Assembly: GCA_017889625.1 (NCBI GenBank)
Contig: JAGGAD010000001.1
Span: 1-64,000 of the forward strand
Direction: 5' to 3'
Source: Bacillota bacterium
GTDB lineage: Bacteria > Bacillota > Negativicutes > Sporomusales > CTSoil-080
DNA: 64,000 bases
The notes below the pieces were generated by a model. The model ran no database searches. It had not been told where the DNA came from and saw nothing but the letters and a program-made list of their open reading frames with translations. Position numbers and translations under genes: made by a program. This document shows, piece after piece, positions 53,626 to 62,699 of the stretch (the first letter of the stretch is position 1; every line of letters starts with the position of its first letter).

Positions 53626-54540
53626 ATGTATGCGCTTTATCGTAAAGTTCAGTTGGCTAGTATTGACAAAATTGTCGGTACTGGCTGGTTGCCGCCACTG
53701 CCAGATCTGCGTGATTTTACCGAAGAGCATGACCAAATTAAGCAATTGACCCAAAAAATGCGGTTAGAGCCGGGAACGTTGCAAACCTTACCAGATAAAG
53801 TCGATTTAAGAGAGTGGTGTTCTGAAATTGACGATCAGGGAAATCTCGGCTCTTGTACGGCACACGCTGCCGCAAGCATTGTTGAATACTTTGAAAAAAA
53901 GTCATTCAGTAAGTATAGTCATGTATCGCGGCTGTTTATATATAAAGCAACCCGGAATTTACTTGGCGTACAAGGCGACACGGGGGCCTGGCTTAGAAAT
54001 ACGATGGGAGCTTTAGCGATTTTAGGAGCGCCTGACGAAAAATATTGGCCGTACACCGATCAGAATCCGGCCTTTGATAATGAACCGACTTCTTTTGTGT
54101 ACTCAGTTGCAAATGATTTTAGAGCAGGCAAGTACTTTTGTCATGATGCCCTTAGCCTTAATCTTCAGCCTAATATTGTATTAGATAATTTGAAAAAGTA
54201 TCTTGCGGCAGGAATTCCGGCAATGTTTGGCTTTTGGGGATTTTCGTCCTTTGAAGAGTCGGATAGCCCGGGAGCGATACCGTTCCCTTGTTTAGGTGAA
54301 GAAGCTCAATGGGGCCATGCAATCACTGCAGTTGGTTATGATGATAGTAAGCAGATAACTAATACAAGATGTAATAAAACTACGGTTGGGGCATTATTGT
54401 TTAGAAATTCTTGGGGGAAAAACTGGGGTGAGAATGGTTATGGCTGGCTGCCTTATGAATATGTGTTAAACAAGTTAGCCTCTGATTTTTGGTCGCTTAT
54501 CAGTATGGAATGGATTGATACTCAGCAATTTGGAATATGA
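53626..54540 (+). CDS. Papain-family (C1) cysteine peptidase
   Basis: 304 aa. The catalytic set is complete: Cys in QGNLGSCTAHAAAS (about residue 74), His in WGHAITAVGY (about 229), Asn in FRNSWGKNWGENGYG (about 257). There is no signal peptide or pro-domain of usual size, so it appears cytoplasmic or an exported form by an unknown route. GGGAGGCGATTAAGAA precedes ATG 53626. Another frame from ATG 53573, also with a ribosome-like GGCGGTG, overlaps its start and codes for a basic peptide (MIRRHKVKQGHKWEAIKK). This may be a short upstream gene, or the original N-terminus displaced by a frameshift. Confidence 0.88.
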   Translation: MYALYRKVQLASIDKIVGTGWLPPLPDLRDFTEEHDQIKQLTQKMRLEPGTLQTLPDKVDLREWCSEIDDQGNLGSCTAHAAASIVEYFEKKSFSKYSHVSRLFIYKATRNLLGVQGDTGAWLRNTMGALAILGAPDEKYWPYTDQNPAFDNEPTSFVYSVANDFRAGKYFCHDALSLNLQPNIVLDNLKKYLAAGIPAMFGFWGFSSFEESDSPGAIPFPCLGEEAQWGHAITAVGYDDSKQITNTRCNKTTVGALLFRNSWGKNWGENGYGWLPYEYVLNKLASDFWSLISMEWIDTQQFGI

Positions 54541-54569
54541 ATGGCATAAAAGGTTAGGTATTTCCAGGA

Positions 54570-54623
54570 AATAACCAGGCATTAACGCCCAACTGTTAGT
54601 ATCAGCGTTAATGCCTGGTTATT
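54570..54623. terminator. Bidirectional terminator between peptidase and SDR genes
   Basis: AATAACCAGGCATTAACGC / GCGTTAATGCCTGGTTATT, a 19-bp perfect stem touching the stop codon of the SDR gene, with TTTT on the plus strand. Confidence 0.85.
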
Positions 54624-55487
54624 TTAACTATTAATAATAGTTCCGCCATTGGGGTGCAATATTTGGCCGGATATATAAGTTGAATCTTCTGAAGCCAGGA
54701 ACACATAGCAAGGCGCTATTTCCGCCGGTTGCCCGGCTCGTTTCATTTCACTGTTCTGACCAAAACTGGCGACATGCTGCTCGGAAAAAGAAGCTGGTAT
54801 TAGTGGTGTCCAGATCGGACCGGGAGCGACTCCGTTTACCCGGATGCCTTGAGGAACTAAGGACAGTGACATTGAACGGGTAAACGCAATAATAGCACCT
54901 TTGGTTGCCGCGTAGTCAATTAATTGTTCGTGACCTTGATAAGCGGTTATTGAAGCGGTATTAATAATTGTACTGCCAGCCTTTAGATGAGGGATAGCTG
55001 CTTTAGTGAGATAAAAATAAGAAAAAATGTTAGTGCGAAACGTCCGTTCAAGTTGTTCGGCTGAAATGTTTTGGAGCGTTGTTTGGACATGTTGTTCGGC
55101 GGCGTTATTAACCAGAATATCTAATTGACCGAGACTTTTTATGGTCTCTGCGATAACTTGTTGGCAAAACCCTTCTTGCCCGATGTCACCAGCAAAACTA
55201 AAACAGCGCCGCCCAAATTTTTCAACTTGTTGTTTGGTCTCATTGGCATCGTCGTGCTCGTTAAAATAGGCTATAGCTATATTTGCTCCTTCCTTGGCGA
55301 AGGCATAAGCTATCGCGCGCCCAATACCACTATCACCGCCACTGATCACGGCTACTTTGTTTTCCAATTTGCCAGCTGCGTGGTAGGTTTCGCTTATTGA
55401 GACCGGGCGGGGATTCATTAGTGCTTCAATGCCAGGCTGTTGAGTTTGATGCTGTGGGGGAAAACTAGGCTGTTGCGGAGTAGTCAT
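54624..55487 (-). CDS. SDR oxidoreductase, general-stress type (YdaD/YhdF-like)
   Basis: 287 aa. A Pro/Gln-rich N-terminal tail (about 1-40) precedes the SDR core: GGDSGIGRAIAYAFAKEGAN, NNAAEQH, and YAATKGAI. The tail plus NNAAEQ is typical of the Bacillus GsiB/Gsp39-type stress dehydrogenases often found in spore formers. Cofactor probably NAD(P); substrate unknown. It stands alone, with terminators on its 3' side. Confidence 0.88.
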   Translation of the reverse strand: MTTPQQPSFPPQHQTQQPGIEALMNPRPVSISETYHAAGKLENKVAVISGGDSGIGRAIAYAFAKEGANIAIAYFNEHDDANETKQQVEKFGRRCFSFAGDIGQEGFCQQVIAETIKSLGQLDILVNNAAEQHVQTTLQNISAEQLERTFRTNIFSYFYLTKAAIPHLKAGSTIINTASITAYQGHEQLIDYAATKGAIIAFTRSMSLSLVPQGIRVNGVAPGPIWTPLIPASFSEQHVASFGQNSEMKRAGQPAEIAPCYVFLASEDSTYISGQILHPNGGTIINS

Positions 55488-55671
55488 CCTAAAACCTCAT
55501 TTCTAAATGTGAGTAGTTATAACATTCTTCACTTGCGTAAAAAATATTAGTGTTTGTTGCAGGATTTTTAGCATGGGTGGTAAATTATATCTTCAGTAGT
55601 ATAATCCGCATTGGCGTTGATAAACGTTGTCGAATTTCGGAATAATCTAATTAATTAAGGGGGTAAAAGTA

Positions 55672-56076
55672 ATGAAACGCATTACCGCACTTGTATTTAT
55701 GTTGCTATTGGTAGTGGGAAGTGTTTGTTTTGCTGGAAACAAATGGGAATATTTAGTGACTAATTCCATTGGAGAGTTTTATATCGATAATGGTTCAACT
55801 CAACAGTGCGCGGACAATGGGAGCCAATACATAAAGATCAGAGTTAAAGTAATTCCCAGCTCCAGTATCAAATATGTAAGTAATCTTGGTGATGACGATT
55901 ATACAATAAATACCTATGTAATAAATAAACAGTCAGGTGAATGTTATTTGCAAGCTATCGAACGTTATACTAAAGGTAATCGTCTGGAGTCTTCAAACAC
56001 CTATCCGGAAAAATGGCATAAACCGGGCTATTATAATGTAAAAGAAGTCGTTAAAGCCGTATTGGAAGACAAATAA
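55672..56076 (+). CDS. Exported small protein, surface-adhesin E-like
   Basis: 134 aa. Signal peptide about 1-21 (FMLLLVVGSVCFAGN). The mature part is about 110 residues of mostly beta character with WEYLVTNSIGEFYID near its start, similar to small periplasmic proteins annotated as surface-adhesin protein E. Two or three Cys (AC, GEC) might form a disulphide. TTAAGGGGGTAAAAGTA precedes ATG. Role unknown; it should lie in the periplasm or on the surface. Confidence 0.65.
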   Translation: MKRITALVFMLLLVVGSVCFAGNKWEYLVTNSIGEFYIDNGSTQQCADNGSQYIKIRVKVIPSSSIKYVSNLGDDDYTINTYVINKQSGECYLQAIERYTKGNRLESSNTYPEKWHKPGYYNVKEVVKAVLEDK

Positions 56077-56107
56077 ATAGGTGGGGCAAAGCTTTTTGAG
56101 ATTGAAA

Positions 56108-56150
56108 TAAAGCATCGTTTTGGCGTTTGGTTACGCAGAAACGGTGTTTT
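56108..56150 (+). terminator. Imperfect terminator after the exported-protein gene
   Basis: AAAGCATCGTTTTGGCGT pairs with ACGCAGAAACGGTGTTTT with mismatches, then ATTTTGTTGT. It may also serve the convergent gene at 56193. Confidence 0.6.
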
Positions 56151-56192
56151 ATTTTGTTGTAAAATGATTTATAGCTCAAAACAAAAAACTGC

Positions 56193-56612
56193 TCAAGTCG
56201 TTGTAGTCGTTATTGTAGAGCGAATAACTGGTGGGAGGTTGGCAAAAAAAATTCTGGCGATGTCTTCGAGATCGGGGCGCAAGCCTAAATCTGTAAAGTT
56301 ATTTAAGGCCGCAGCCTGGAGAGCCAGCAGTATTTGGGGGGTTATAATTATCAAGGGGATAGATGAATTTGGTGCTGTGGCTGTATCAGTAGTAGTGGTT
56401 GTAGTTCGAGTAGTTTCGTTAGTTGCAGTAATTGTTGTTAATATGGTTTGGGAAGCGAGTGGTACAAGCGGGGATGTAGGGCTGGTAGGAGAAGTTGGTA
56501 TGATTGCATCGGAGAAAACTGCATTTTGGGCAATGGCTGGATTAGTCAGTTGAGGGAGGTTAGTAAAGATAAAAATCTCCAAGATATTTTTAAAATCGGC
56601 GCGCAGTGGCAA
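56193..56612 (-). CDS. Hypothetical Thr/Pro-rich protein
   Basis: 139 aa from TTG 56612, chosen for GAGGAGG with 7-nt spacing. The middle is low complexity: PTSPTSPTSPL repeats and runs of Thr (TTRTTTTTTD). The ends look more ordinary, and the C-terminus again ends in Thr repeats. A plus-strand frame of similar length (56164-56553) covers it but is Val-rich and lacks a ribosome site, so I take the minus strand. Such proteins occur among spore-coat and surface proteins, but no function can be given. Confidence 0.5.
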   Translation of the reverse strand: MPLRADFKNILEIFIFTNLPQLTNPAIAQNAVFSDAIIPTSPTSPTSPLVPLASQTILTTITATNETTRTTTTTTDTATAPNSSIPLIIITPQILLALQAAALNNFTDLGLRPDLEDIARIFFANLPPVIRSTITTTTT

Positions 56613-56800
56613 GCTATTTCCTCCTCAGTGTTGGGAATTAATGTTTGGTGAAACATATGAGAAGTTTCTGATATTAATGTTAGAGTAAAGTCATTGTGGA
56701 TATACGTAAAGTAAATTATACTGAAAATATTGGTGATAGCTGATAAGTCATGATATGGTATAGTTGGCTTTGTCTTAGGAATACTTAAGTAGATACATAA

Positions 56801-56832
56801 ACGGGGCTGACTCATAAATGAGGCAGCCCCGT
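56801..56832. other. Hairpin upstream of the HAD hydrolase gene
   Basis: ACGGGGCTG-A-CTCAT / ATGAG-G-CAGCCCCGT, a 14-bp stem with one mismatch and a 2-nt loop. There is no T-run. The gap 56613-56800 shows no gene. Confidence 0.5.
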
Positions 56833-56871
56833 TGTAATAAAAATGTAGCTTATCACAGTGAAGGGGAAAAA

Positions 56872-57558
56872 ATGATAAAATGTAAAATAAGAGCAGTTAT
56901 CTTTGATTTGGATGGAACGTTGGTGGACAGTGAGCCCAATTATTATGAAGCTGATAAAAAGATGTTATCCCAATATGGGATAACTGACTTTGATTTAGCG
57001 GCCAAAAAAAAATATGTTGGTATTGGCGCTAAAGAAATGATGGAAGATATAAAACGCCAATACCATATACCCGATTCAGTTGAAACGTTGGTGACATTAA
57101 AAAATAAATATTATTTAGAATTAGCCAGAGCGAATACCCCGGTTTTTACGGAGATGAAAATGTTGTTGGAACTGCTTGAAAAGGAGCAGTATCCTCTCGC
57201 GTTAGCGTCAGGTTCGTCCCCACAAGTTATTGACATTGTGTTGGGCGGAGCTGAGTTACGTAAGTATTTTAAGGTAGTGATCTCGGCCGAAGAAGTAGAC
57301 CGCGGCAAACCGGCTCCGGATATCTTTCTTGAAGCAGCTCGGCAATTGAGTATAGCCTCGGAACATTGTCTAGTCGTAGAGGACTCACGATATGGGGTGG
57401 AGGCAGCTAAAAATGCGGGGATGTCCTGCATCGCTATTCCCTATCCAGATGAGAAAACTTTGCATAGTAGCTATTTAAATGCGGATTTATTACTAAAAAA
57501 CGGCATGGAAGAGTTCTCGGCTGAAAAAACTTTTAACTGGATTAAAACATTTAGTTAA
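56872..57558 (+). CDS. HAD-superfamily phosphatase/phosphomutase (beta-PGM-like)
   Basis: 228 aa from ATG 56872 (GAAGGGG upstream). HAD motif I IFDLDGTLVDSEP, motif II LASGSS, Lys in GKPAPDIF, and motif IV VVEDSRYGVEAAKNAG. Its helical cap places it in the subfamily of beta-phosphoglucomutase and small phosphatases. DLDGTLVDSE with DxD favours phosphatase or mutase activity on sugar phosphates. It stands alone, convergent with lrgB. Confidence 0.88.
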   Translation: MIKCKIRAVIFDLDGTLVDSEPNYYEADKKMLSQYGITDFDLAAKKKYVGIGAKEMMEDIKRQYHIPDSVETLVTLKNKYYLELARANTPVFTEMKMLLELLEKEQYPLALASGSSPQVIDIVLGGAELRKYFKVVISAEEVDRGKPAPDIFLEAARQLSIASEHCLVVEDSRYGVEAAKNAGMSCIAIPYPDEKTLHSSYLNADLLLKNGMEEFSAEKTFNWIKTFS

Positions 57559-57562
57559 GCGA

Positions 57563-58243
57563 TTAAAAGCTTAACAAGAATATAAGGGGGGGAATTGTGA
57601 AGGCGCTGACGATAGCGCTGATAATCATAGCTAAACTGGAAATGGTACCAACTTTGCCACTAAATTCGAAGGCTTTGGCAGTGCCGGCACCATGCGCGCT
57701 TGTGCCAAAAAGCACGCCGCGGGCTATTTCATTTTCAATATGGAATACTTTTATGATAGTAGGACCGATGATCGCTCCTAGTAAGCCGGTTATAATAACA
57801 AATACTGCGGCAATTGTTGGTACGCCGCCGATGTTTTTGGCTACTTCCATGGCGATGGGGGTAGTAATAGTGTGGGGAATAAGACTGGTACCCAACTGGG
57901 AGTTTAAGGAAAGAACTCTAACCAACATGCTTGATGAAATAATTGCAATGACTGAACCAAGTACTACACTGAAAAAAATCTCGCTGGCGTGTTTTTTCAG
58001 TGTGGTATGATATTTATATAAAGGAAAGGCGAAAGCAATAGTTGCCGGTTGTAGGGTATCATTTAGCCATTTTGCACCAACATAGTAGGATTCGTACGAG
58101 ATATTTGCTATTGTTAACAAAACAATAATTAGCAAGGGGGTTGTTAATAGTGGTGATAAGTAAACCTTGGGATGACGTGTGTAACACCATTTTGCGCTGA
58201 AATAGATAATAACAGTGGCTATTAAGCTAATTATTGCTGGCAT
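57563..58243 (-). CDS. lrgB: LrgB/CidB-family membrane protein
   Basis: 226 aa, about six to seven membrane helices. Family features: LTTPLLIIVLLTIANISYES, PATIAFAFPLYK, and the conserved GTSAHGAGTAKAFE. LrgB works with LrgA in control of murein hydrolase activity and, in some bacteria, pyruvate or other carboxylate transport. Its start overlaps the end of lrgA by 13 bp, so the two are translationally coupled. Confidence 0.92.
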   Translation of the reverse strand: MPAIISLIATVIIYFSAKWCYTRHPKVYLSPLLTTPLLIIVLLTIANISYESYYVGAKWLNDTLQPATIAFAFPLYKYHTTLKKHASEIFFSVVLGSVIAIISSSMLVRVLSLNSQLGTSLIPHTITTPIAMEVAKNIGGVPTIAAVFVIITGLLGAIIGPTIIKVFHIENEIARGVLFGTSAHGAGTAKAFEFSGKVGTISSLAMIISAIVSAFTIPPLIFLLSF

Positions 58244-58611
58244 TGTAATTTTTTCTCCTTAAATTTTGCTATAAGTTGAGTGGATAGACCAGAACAAATC
58301 ATTACTAATGCTGTGCTAAGAAAAATAGCTAACATAATTTTCACCCCGGCAATTTTTAAAATGCCTTGATAATTGATGATTCCTACCGCGGCAGGAACAA
58401 AAAAAAGCAACAGTTCTGTCATAAGCCAGTTAGCTCCAACCTCAAACCATTCTGCACGAACTAGTTTGGTATGCAATAATATTAAAAGGATGAAAATCCC
58501 TAAGAGACTGCTGGGAAATTTAATATTTAATAGAGTTAGCAAACTATTAAGTAAAAATGAGAACCCGTATAAGATGGCGACTTGCAGCGTGCCTTTTATT
58601 AAATTTTTCAT
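58231..58611 (-). CDS. lrgA: LrgA/CidA-family holin-like protein
   Basis: 126 aa from ATG 58611, preceded by TAAGGAGGACACATCA; an upstream in-frame start at 58647 lacks support. Four predicted helices with FPSSLLGIFILLILL, the family signature. Forms small membrane pores with LrgB. First gene of the two-gene unit, divergent from a LysR gene. Confidence 0.92.
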   Translation of the reverse strand: MKNLIKGTLQVAILYGFSFLLNSLLTLLNIKFPSSLLGIFILLILLHTKLVRAEWFEVGANWLMTELLLFFVPAAVGIINYQGILKIAGVKIMLAIFLSTALVMICSGLSTQLIAKFKEKKLQCQQ

Positions 58612-58720
58612 TGATGTGTCCTCCTTATTACTAAAAGTATACAACAATCATAATTATAGGTAAAATGAATATATAGAATGAAATCTATTCCGGTTTAGCT
58701 ATGACCATTGAGGAGGAGCC

Positions 58721-59623
58721 GTGGATATTAAACATATTGAGTATTTTTTAGCGGTAGCACGCTGTAAGAGCTTTACTAAAGCGGCACAAATGTTATATGT
58801 TACGCAACCGACAATTAGCAAAATGATTAAAAATATTGAAGAAGACTTAAATGTTGTACTTTTCAATCGGTTAGGTAAAGAAATAGAATTAACTGACGCT
58901 GGACAAGTATTTTTTTCATATGCTCAGAATATTTTTAGCTCAGTTCGTAATATGTCAGTAGAACTGGATGATATGATGCATTTAAAAAATGGCAATATCA
59001 AAATCGGTTTACCGCCAATGGTTGGTTCTAGTTTTTTCCCGCGGGTAATTGGTAAGTTTCATGAACTATATCCTGAAGTAGCTATAGAATTGACTGAAAC
59101 CGGAGCGAAAAAAGTTGAGGCGGATGTTGATATTGGTACCTTGGATATTGGTGTGACTTTATTGCCAATTGATGAGGCCCTTTTCGACTGGTTTCCATTT
59201 GTAGAGGAAAACTTAATGCTATTAGTTCCGGTTGATCATGCTATGGCGAATAGAGACGCGGTAAGACTGGCTGAACTTGAACAGGAATCTTTTGCGTTGT
59301 TGAATAGAGATTTTGTTCTTCATGACCGTATTATCTTTGCCTGTGAACAAGTCGGATTTAAACCGAAAATTATATTTGAAAGTTCTCAATGGGATTTTAT
59401 CGGGGGGATAGTTGCGGCTAACCTTGGAATTGCGTTGTTGCCTGGGCCTATTTGTCGGAAACTTGATATCTCTCATGTTCGGGCGATACCGTTAATTGAA
59501 CCGACTATTTCTTGGAATTTAGCGGTAATTTGGCGCGCGGGTCGGTACTTGTCGTTTGCTGCGCGCGAATGGCTTCGATTTACGCGGTCCTTTCTGAGTG
59601 AACGGGCAAATCTACAGCAATAA
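58721..59623 (+). CDS. LysR-family regulator, probable controller of lrgAB
   Basis: 300 aa. HTH (SFTKAAQMLYVTQPTISKMI, about 17-36) and a binding-protein-like effector domain (NGNIKIGLPPMVGS onward). GTG start after AGGAGGAGCC. The divergent position 109 bp from lrgA matches the CidR-cidAB/YwbI arrangement in Bacillus and Staphylococcus, in which the LysR protein responds to acetate or pyruvate. I infer the same role here. Confidence 0.88.
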   Translation: MDIKHIEYFLAVARCKSFTKAAQMLYVTQPTISKMIKNIEEDLNVVLFNRLGKEIELTDAGQVFFSYAQNIFSSVRNMSVELDDMMHLKNGNIKIGLPPMVGSSFFPRVIGKFHELYPEVAIELTETGAKKVEADVDIGTLDIGVTLLPIDEALFDWFPFVEENLMLLVPVDHAMANRDAVRLAELEQESFALLNRDFVLHDRIIFACEQVGFKPKIIFESSQWDFIGGIVAANLGIALLPGPICRKLDISHVRAIPLIEPTISWNLAVIWRAGRYLSFAAREWLRFTRSFLSERANLQQ

Positions 59624-59693
59624 ATCTAGACATTTTTGTGAGCATGGGATAAAATCACGGTTGTAGCAATGTATTGTAGAAAGGATGATACTC

Positions 59694-61181
59694 GTGTTGG
59701 TACATCAACTCATTAATGAAGGAAAAGATGAAGTTGTTGCATTTCATGGTAAAAATATAAATTATCATCAATTTAAAGAAATGGTAGGTAAATATCGTAA
59801 CTACCTATATTATCAAGGTGTTCGTAGCGGTCAAAATGTAGGACTGTTTTCACGCAATTCGGTAGAATTTGTGTGTAGTTATATGGCAATTGTGAGCTTG
59901 GGGGCGGTTGTTGTCCCAATCAATAATCAACTTACTTTAAGAGAAATAAAATATATTATTGGAGACGCTGGTATCCGGTATCTTATTACTATGGCTAGAC
60001 TGGATTTTACTACTGAGGTTGATAAGCTTGGCGCGATGGAGCAAGTTACCCAGCTGGTTCTTTCAGACTTTTCGCCGATGTTATTTGAGTTGGAACTGCC
60101 GGAGGCTCCCAAACTTGCAGCTGAGTTTAGTGACGAAGAAGCGTGCGCCATAATTTATACGTCTGGTACAACCGGAAAACCTAAAGGTGCGTTGCTTACG
60201 CATCGTAACTTAGTAGAGAATGCTAAAGCGTTTCAAGCGGTGCTGGGGATTAATGCGGGGGATACGGTTTTATGCGTGCTTCCGTTATATCATTGTTTTT
60301 CTTGGACCTGTTCAATATTAAATAGTTTACTTGCGGGGGCATCTATCGTAGTATTGCCAGCGTTTGCCCCTAAGGAAACGCTGGCCGCGATTAAAGAATA
60401 TAAAGTTACTGTAATGTATGGTGTACCGCCTATTTACAACTTGCTATTAAGAGTGGGAGAAAAGACAGATTTGGCGGGAGTGCGAATTTTTGTATCAGGA
60501 GGAGCATCATTGCCACAACCTGTGGCTGAACAATTTTTTAATAAGTATGGCATTAATGTTGTTGAAGGTTATGGTTTATCAGAAGCATCACCAGTGGTAG
60601 CGTTGAATCCGCCAGAGAAGACAAAATATTGTTCGATTGGCAAGCCGCTTCCTGGTTTAGAAGTTAGAATTGTTGGCAATGATGGAGAAGAATTACCGTT
60701 TGGCGATGTTGGTGAACTGGTAGTAAAAGGGGCTAGTGTTATGAAGGAATACTATAACTTGCCACTGGATACTGCCAAGGCGATACGGGATGGTTGGCTG
60801 CATACTGGTGATTTGGCGTATCAAGATGAGGAAAGATATTTATTTATTGTTGATCGGCTAAAAGATATGATTATTGTCAATGGCGAAAATGTTTATCCCC
60901 GGGAGATTGAAGAAGTATTGTATTCTTATCCTGGTGTAATTGAGGCTACGGTTATCGGTGTGTCGGATTCACTTAGAGGACAGGCGGTTAGGGCCTACGT
61001 TGTTCTGACTGAAGGACAGCGTTTAGATAAAAAGGCAATCAAAGGATATTTAAATGCTAGACTTGCCGGGTATAAAGTACCTAGAGATTTTGTTCAAATT
61101 AATCAATTGCCGAAAAATAATACGGGAAAAATACTAAAACGGGTACTTTGTGAACAAGCGGAGAATGAACGGGCGGTATAA
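59694..61181 (+). CDS. AMP-forming acyl-CoA ligase
   Basis: 495 aa. ANL-family motifs: P-loop IIYTSGTTGKPKGALLTH (about 155-172), YGLSEASPVV, the HTGDLAYQDEERYLFIVDRLKDMI hinge region in part, and the catalytic Lys in PKNNTGKILKR. It activates a carboxylate with ATP and CoA, probably a medium or long-chain fatty acid. I prefer GTG 59694, with AGAAAGGA 8 nt upstream, to ATG 59685, which touches the ribosome site. It lies 70 bp after the LysR gene and may be read from it. Confidence 0.9.
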   Translation: MLVHQLINEGKDEVVAFHGKNINYHQFKEMVGKYRNYLYYQGVRSGQNVGLFSRNSVEFVCSYMAIVSLGAVVVPINNQLTLREIKYIIGDAGIRYLITMARLDFTTEVDKLGAMEQVTQLVLSDFSPMLFELELPEAPKLAAEFSDEEACAIIYTSGTTGKPKGALLTHRNLVENAKAFQAVLGINAGDTVLCVLPLYHCFSWTCSILNSLLAGASIVVLPAFAPKETLAAIKEYKVTVMYGVPPIYNLLLRVGEKTDLAGVRIFVSGGASLPQPVAEQFFNKYGINVVEGYGLSEASPVVALNPPEKTKYCSIGKPLPGLEVRIVGNDGEELPFGDVGELVVKGASVMKEYYNLPLDTAKAIRDGWLHTGDLAYQDEERYLFIVDRLKDMIIVNGENVYPREIEEVLYSYPGVIEATVIGVSDSLRGQAVRAYVVLTEGQRLDKKAIKGYLNARLAGYKVPRDFVQINQLPKNNTGKILKRVLCEQAENERAV

Positions 61182-61198
61182 GGTGAGTGGTTTTGACA

Positions 61199-61230
61199 AA
61201 GAGGCGTAGATTGAACGCCTCTTATTTTTT
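61199..61230 (+). terminator. Terminator after the acyl-CoA ligase gene
   Basis: AAGAGGCGT / ACGCCTCTT with a 7-nt loop, then ATTTTTT. Confidence 0.85.
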
Positions 61231-61327
61231 ATATTTTAAATGGAATATTAAGGTAAAATATACTAGAATAAGGATGCGAAGAACGCATGGCTAATAGTTT
61301 TAAATATTGAAAGGAAGGAGGATATTT

Positions 61328-62587
61328 ATGCTAACGGAGAAACTTGTGAGCTTTATTGTACGGAAACAAGTAAAAAAATATTTCCGCCTTCAGCCAGCTG
61401 TAGCAGGAAAAATTTCGCTTAATAGAACCCCGCAAGCGCCGCTATTACTTTATTTGCATATTCCCTTTTGTGAAGAACTCTGTACGTACTGTTCCTTCCA
61501 TCGGGTGTTGTTTCAGGAAAGCATTGCCCGTGAGTACTTTGCAGCGCTACGGCAAGAAATTTATATGTACAAACAGGCAAATTATAATTTTCAAGCAGCA
61601 TACATTGGCGGAGGAACACCGACCATTTTGCTTGATGAACTTGCTGAGACCATAAAATTAATCCGAAGCGTTTTTGCTATCAATGAAATTTCGGTAGAGA
61701 CAAACCCAAATCATTTAGATAGGGAAAAAATGCAGATACTTCAAGCTGCGGGGATAGAGCGATTGTCTGTAGGGGTTCAGTCATTTAATGATGATATTTT
61801 AAAATCAATTGGTCGATATGATAAATATGGGAGTGGTAAAGACATTATTCCAAAAATTCGAGACCTTCAGGGCTGGTTCAAAACCGTTAATATTGACATG
61901 ATTTTCAACTTTCCGCTGCAGACAGAAGAAATGCTGAAGCAGGATTTAGTTATTATTCGAGATTTAAAAGTTGATCAAGTTACGTTTTATCCTCTGATGA
62001 TTGCTGCAACTACTAGAAATGATATGGAAAGAAAAATCGGCATCGTTAATAATAAGCGCGGCAAAAAGTACTTTGAAATGATAACGGCAGAGCTACAAAA
62101 GGAGTATCGGGCTAGCACTGCCTGGTGTTTTTCGAAAAACGATGCCTTGATTGACGAGTACGTTGTAAATTATGATGAATATGCGGGAATTGGTAGTGGT
62201 GCGTTTGGCTATCTTAATGGAACGGTATACGCTAACCTATTTGACATACCTGAGTATATTAATCAGGTTAAACAGGAGAATTTTCCGGTTGTTGCTAAGC
62301 GGGAATTTAATAAAAAGTCGATAATGCTCTATGAATTTCTAATGCAATTTTTTGGGCAGTCGCTTAACTTAGCATATATAAGAAAAAAGCATGGTTTCTG
62401 GGCGACGCTTTATCTTTATCCAATTATATTCTTTTTTCTAGTTGTGCGCGGACTAAAATCAACCGGAGAAGATGGGGGGTATATTGTTCGTAAGCCTTAT
62501 TATGGAGTTATCATGATGCGGGAATTTTTTACGGCGGTAAATAACTTCCGTGACTATTGCCGGGCAAAAGTGAATAATATGCTGTAA
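61328..62587 (+). CDS. HemN-like radical SAM protein
   Basis: 419 aa from ATG 61328 (AAGGAAGGAGGATATTT); the frame opens at a TTG at 61307. LHIPFCEELCTYCSFHRV carries the CxxxCxxC cluster, with the extra Cys-x-Phe typical of coproporphyrinogen dehydrogenases, followed by YIGGGTPT and ETNPNH. The C-terminal half is unusual, with a hydrophobic stretch (LYPIIFFFLVVRGL) at about 375-388. Related proteins include HemN/HemW and the heme-degrading ChuW/HutW group. No heme genes are adjacent, so the reaction is uncertain. Confidence 0.8.
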   Translation: MLTEKLVSFIVRKQVKKYFRLQPAVAGKISLNRTPQAPLLLYLHIPFCEELCTYCSFHRVLFQESIAREYFAALRQEIYMYKQANYNFQAAYIGGGTPTILLDELAETIKLIRSVFAINEISVETNPNHLDREKMQILQAAGIERLSVGVQSFNDDILKSIGRYDKYGSGKDIIPKIRDLQGWFKTVNIDMIFNFPLQTEEMLKQDLVIIRDLKVDQVTFYPLMIAATTRNDMERKIGIVNNKRGKKYFEMITAELQKEYRASTAWCFSKNDALIDEYVVNYDEYAGIGSGAFGYLNGTVYANLFDIPEYINQVKQENFPVVAKREFNKKSIMLYEFLMQFFGQSLNLAYIRKKHGFWATLYLYPIIFFFLVVRGLKSTGEDGGYIVRKPYYGVIMMREFFTAVNNFRDYCRAKVNNML

Positions 62588-62699
62588 AAATATTTTTATG
62601 TTGAATGCAATACAACTGTGATTAATTCATTAGGTTCCAATAGCGAGGTCCTGTCGTTAGCTATTAATAATGTGATGGATACGTGCAGGGGGGATAGAG

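Noticed and set aside
56164-56553. A 129-codon plus-strand frame antisense to the Thr/Pro-rich gene
   Set aside because: Val-rich low complexity arising from the complement of Thr codons; no ribosome site; the minus frame has one.
56546-56815. An 89-codon minus-strand frame upstream of the Thr/Pro-rich gene
   Set aside because: No ribosome site and no family features; it overlaps the start of the better supported 56193-56612 gene in another frame.
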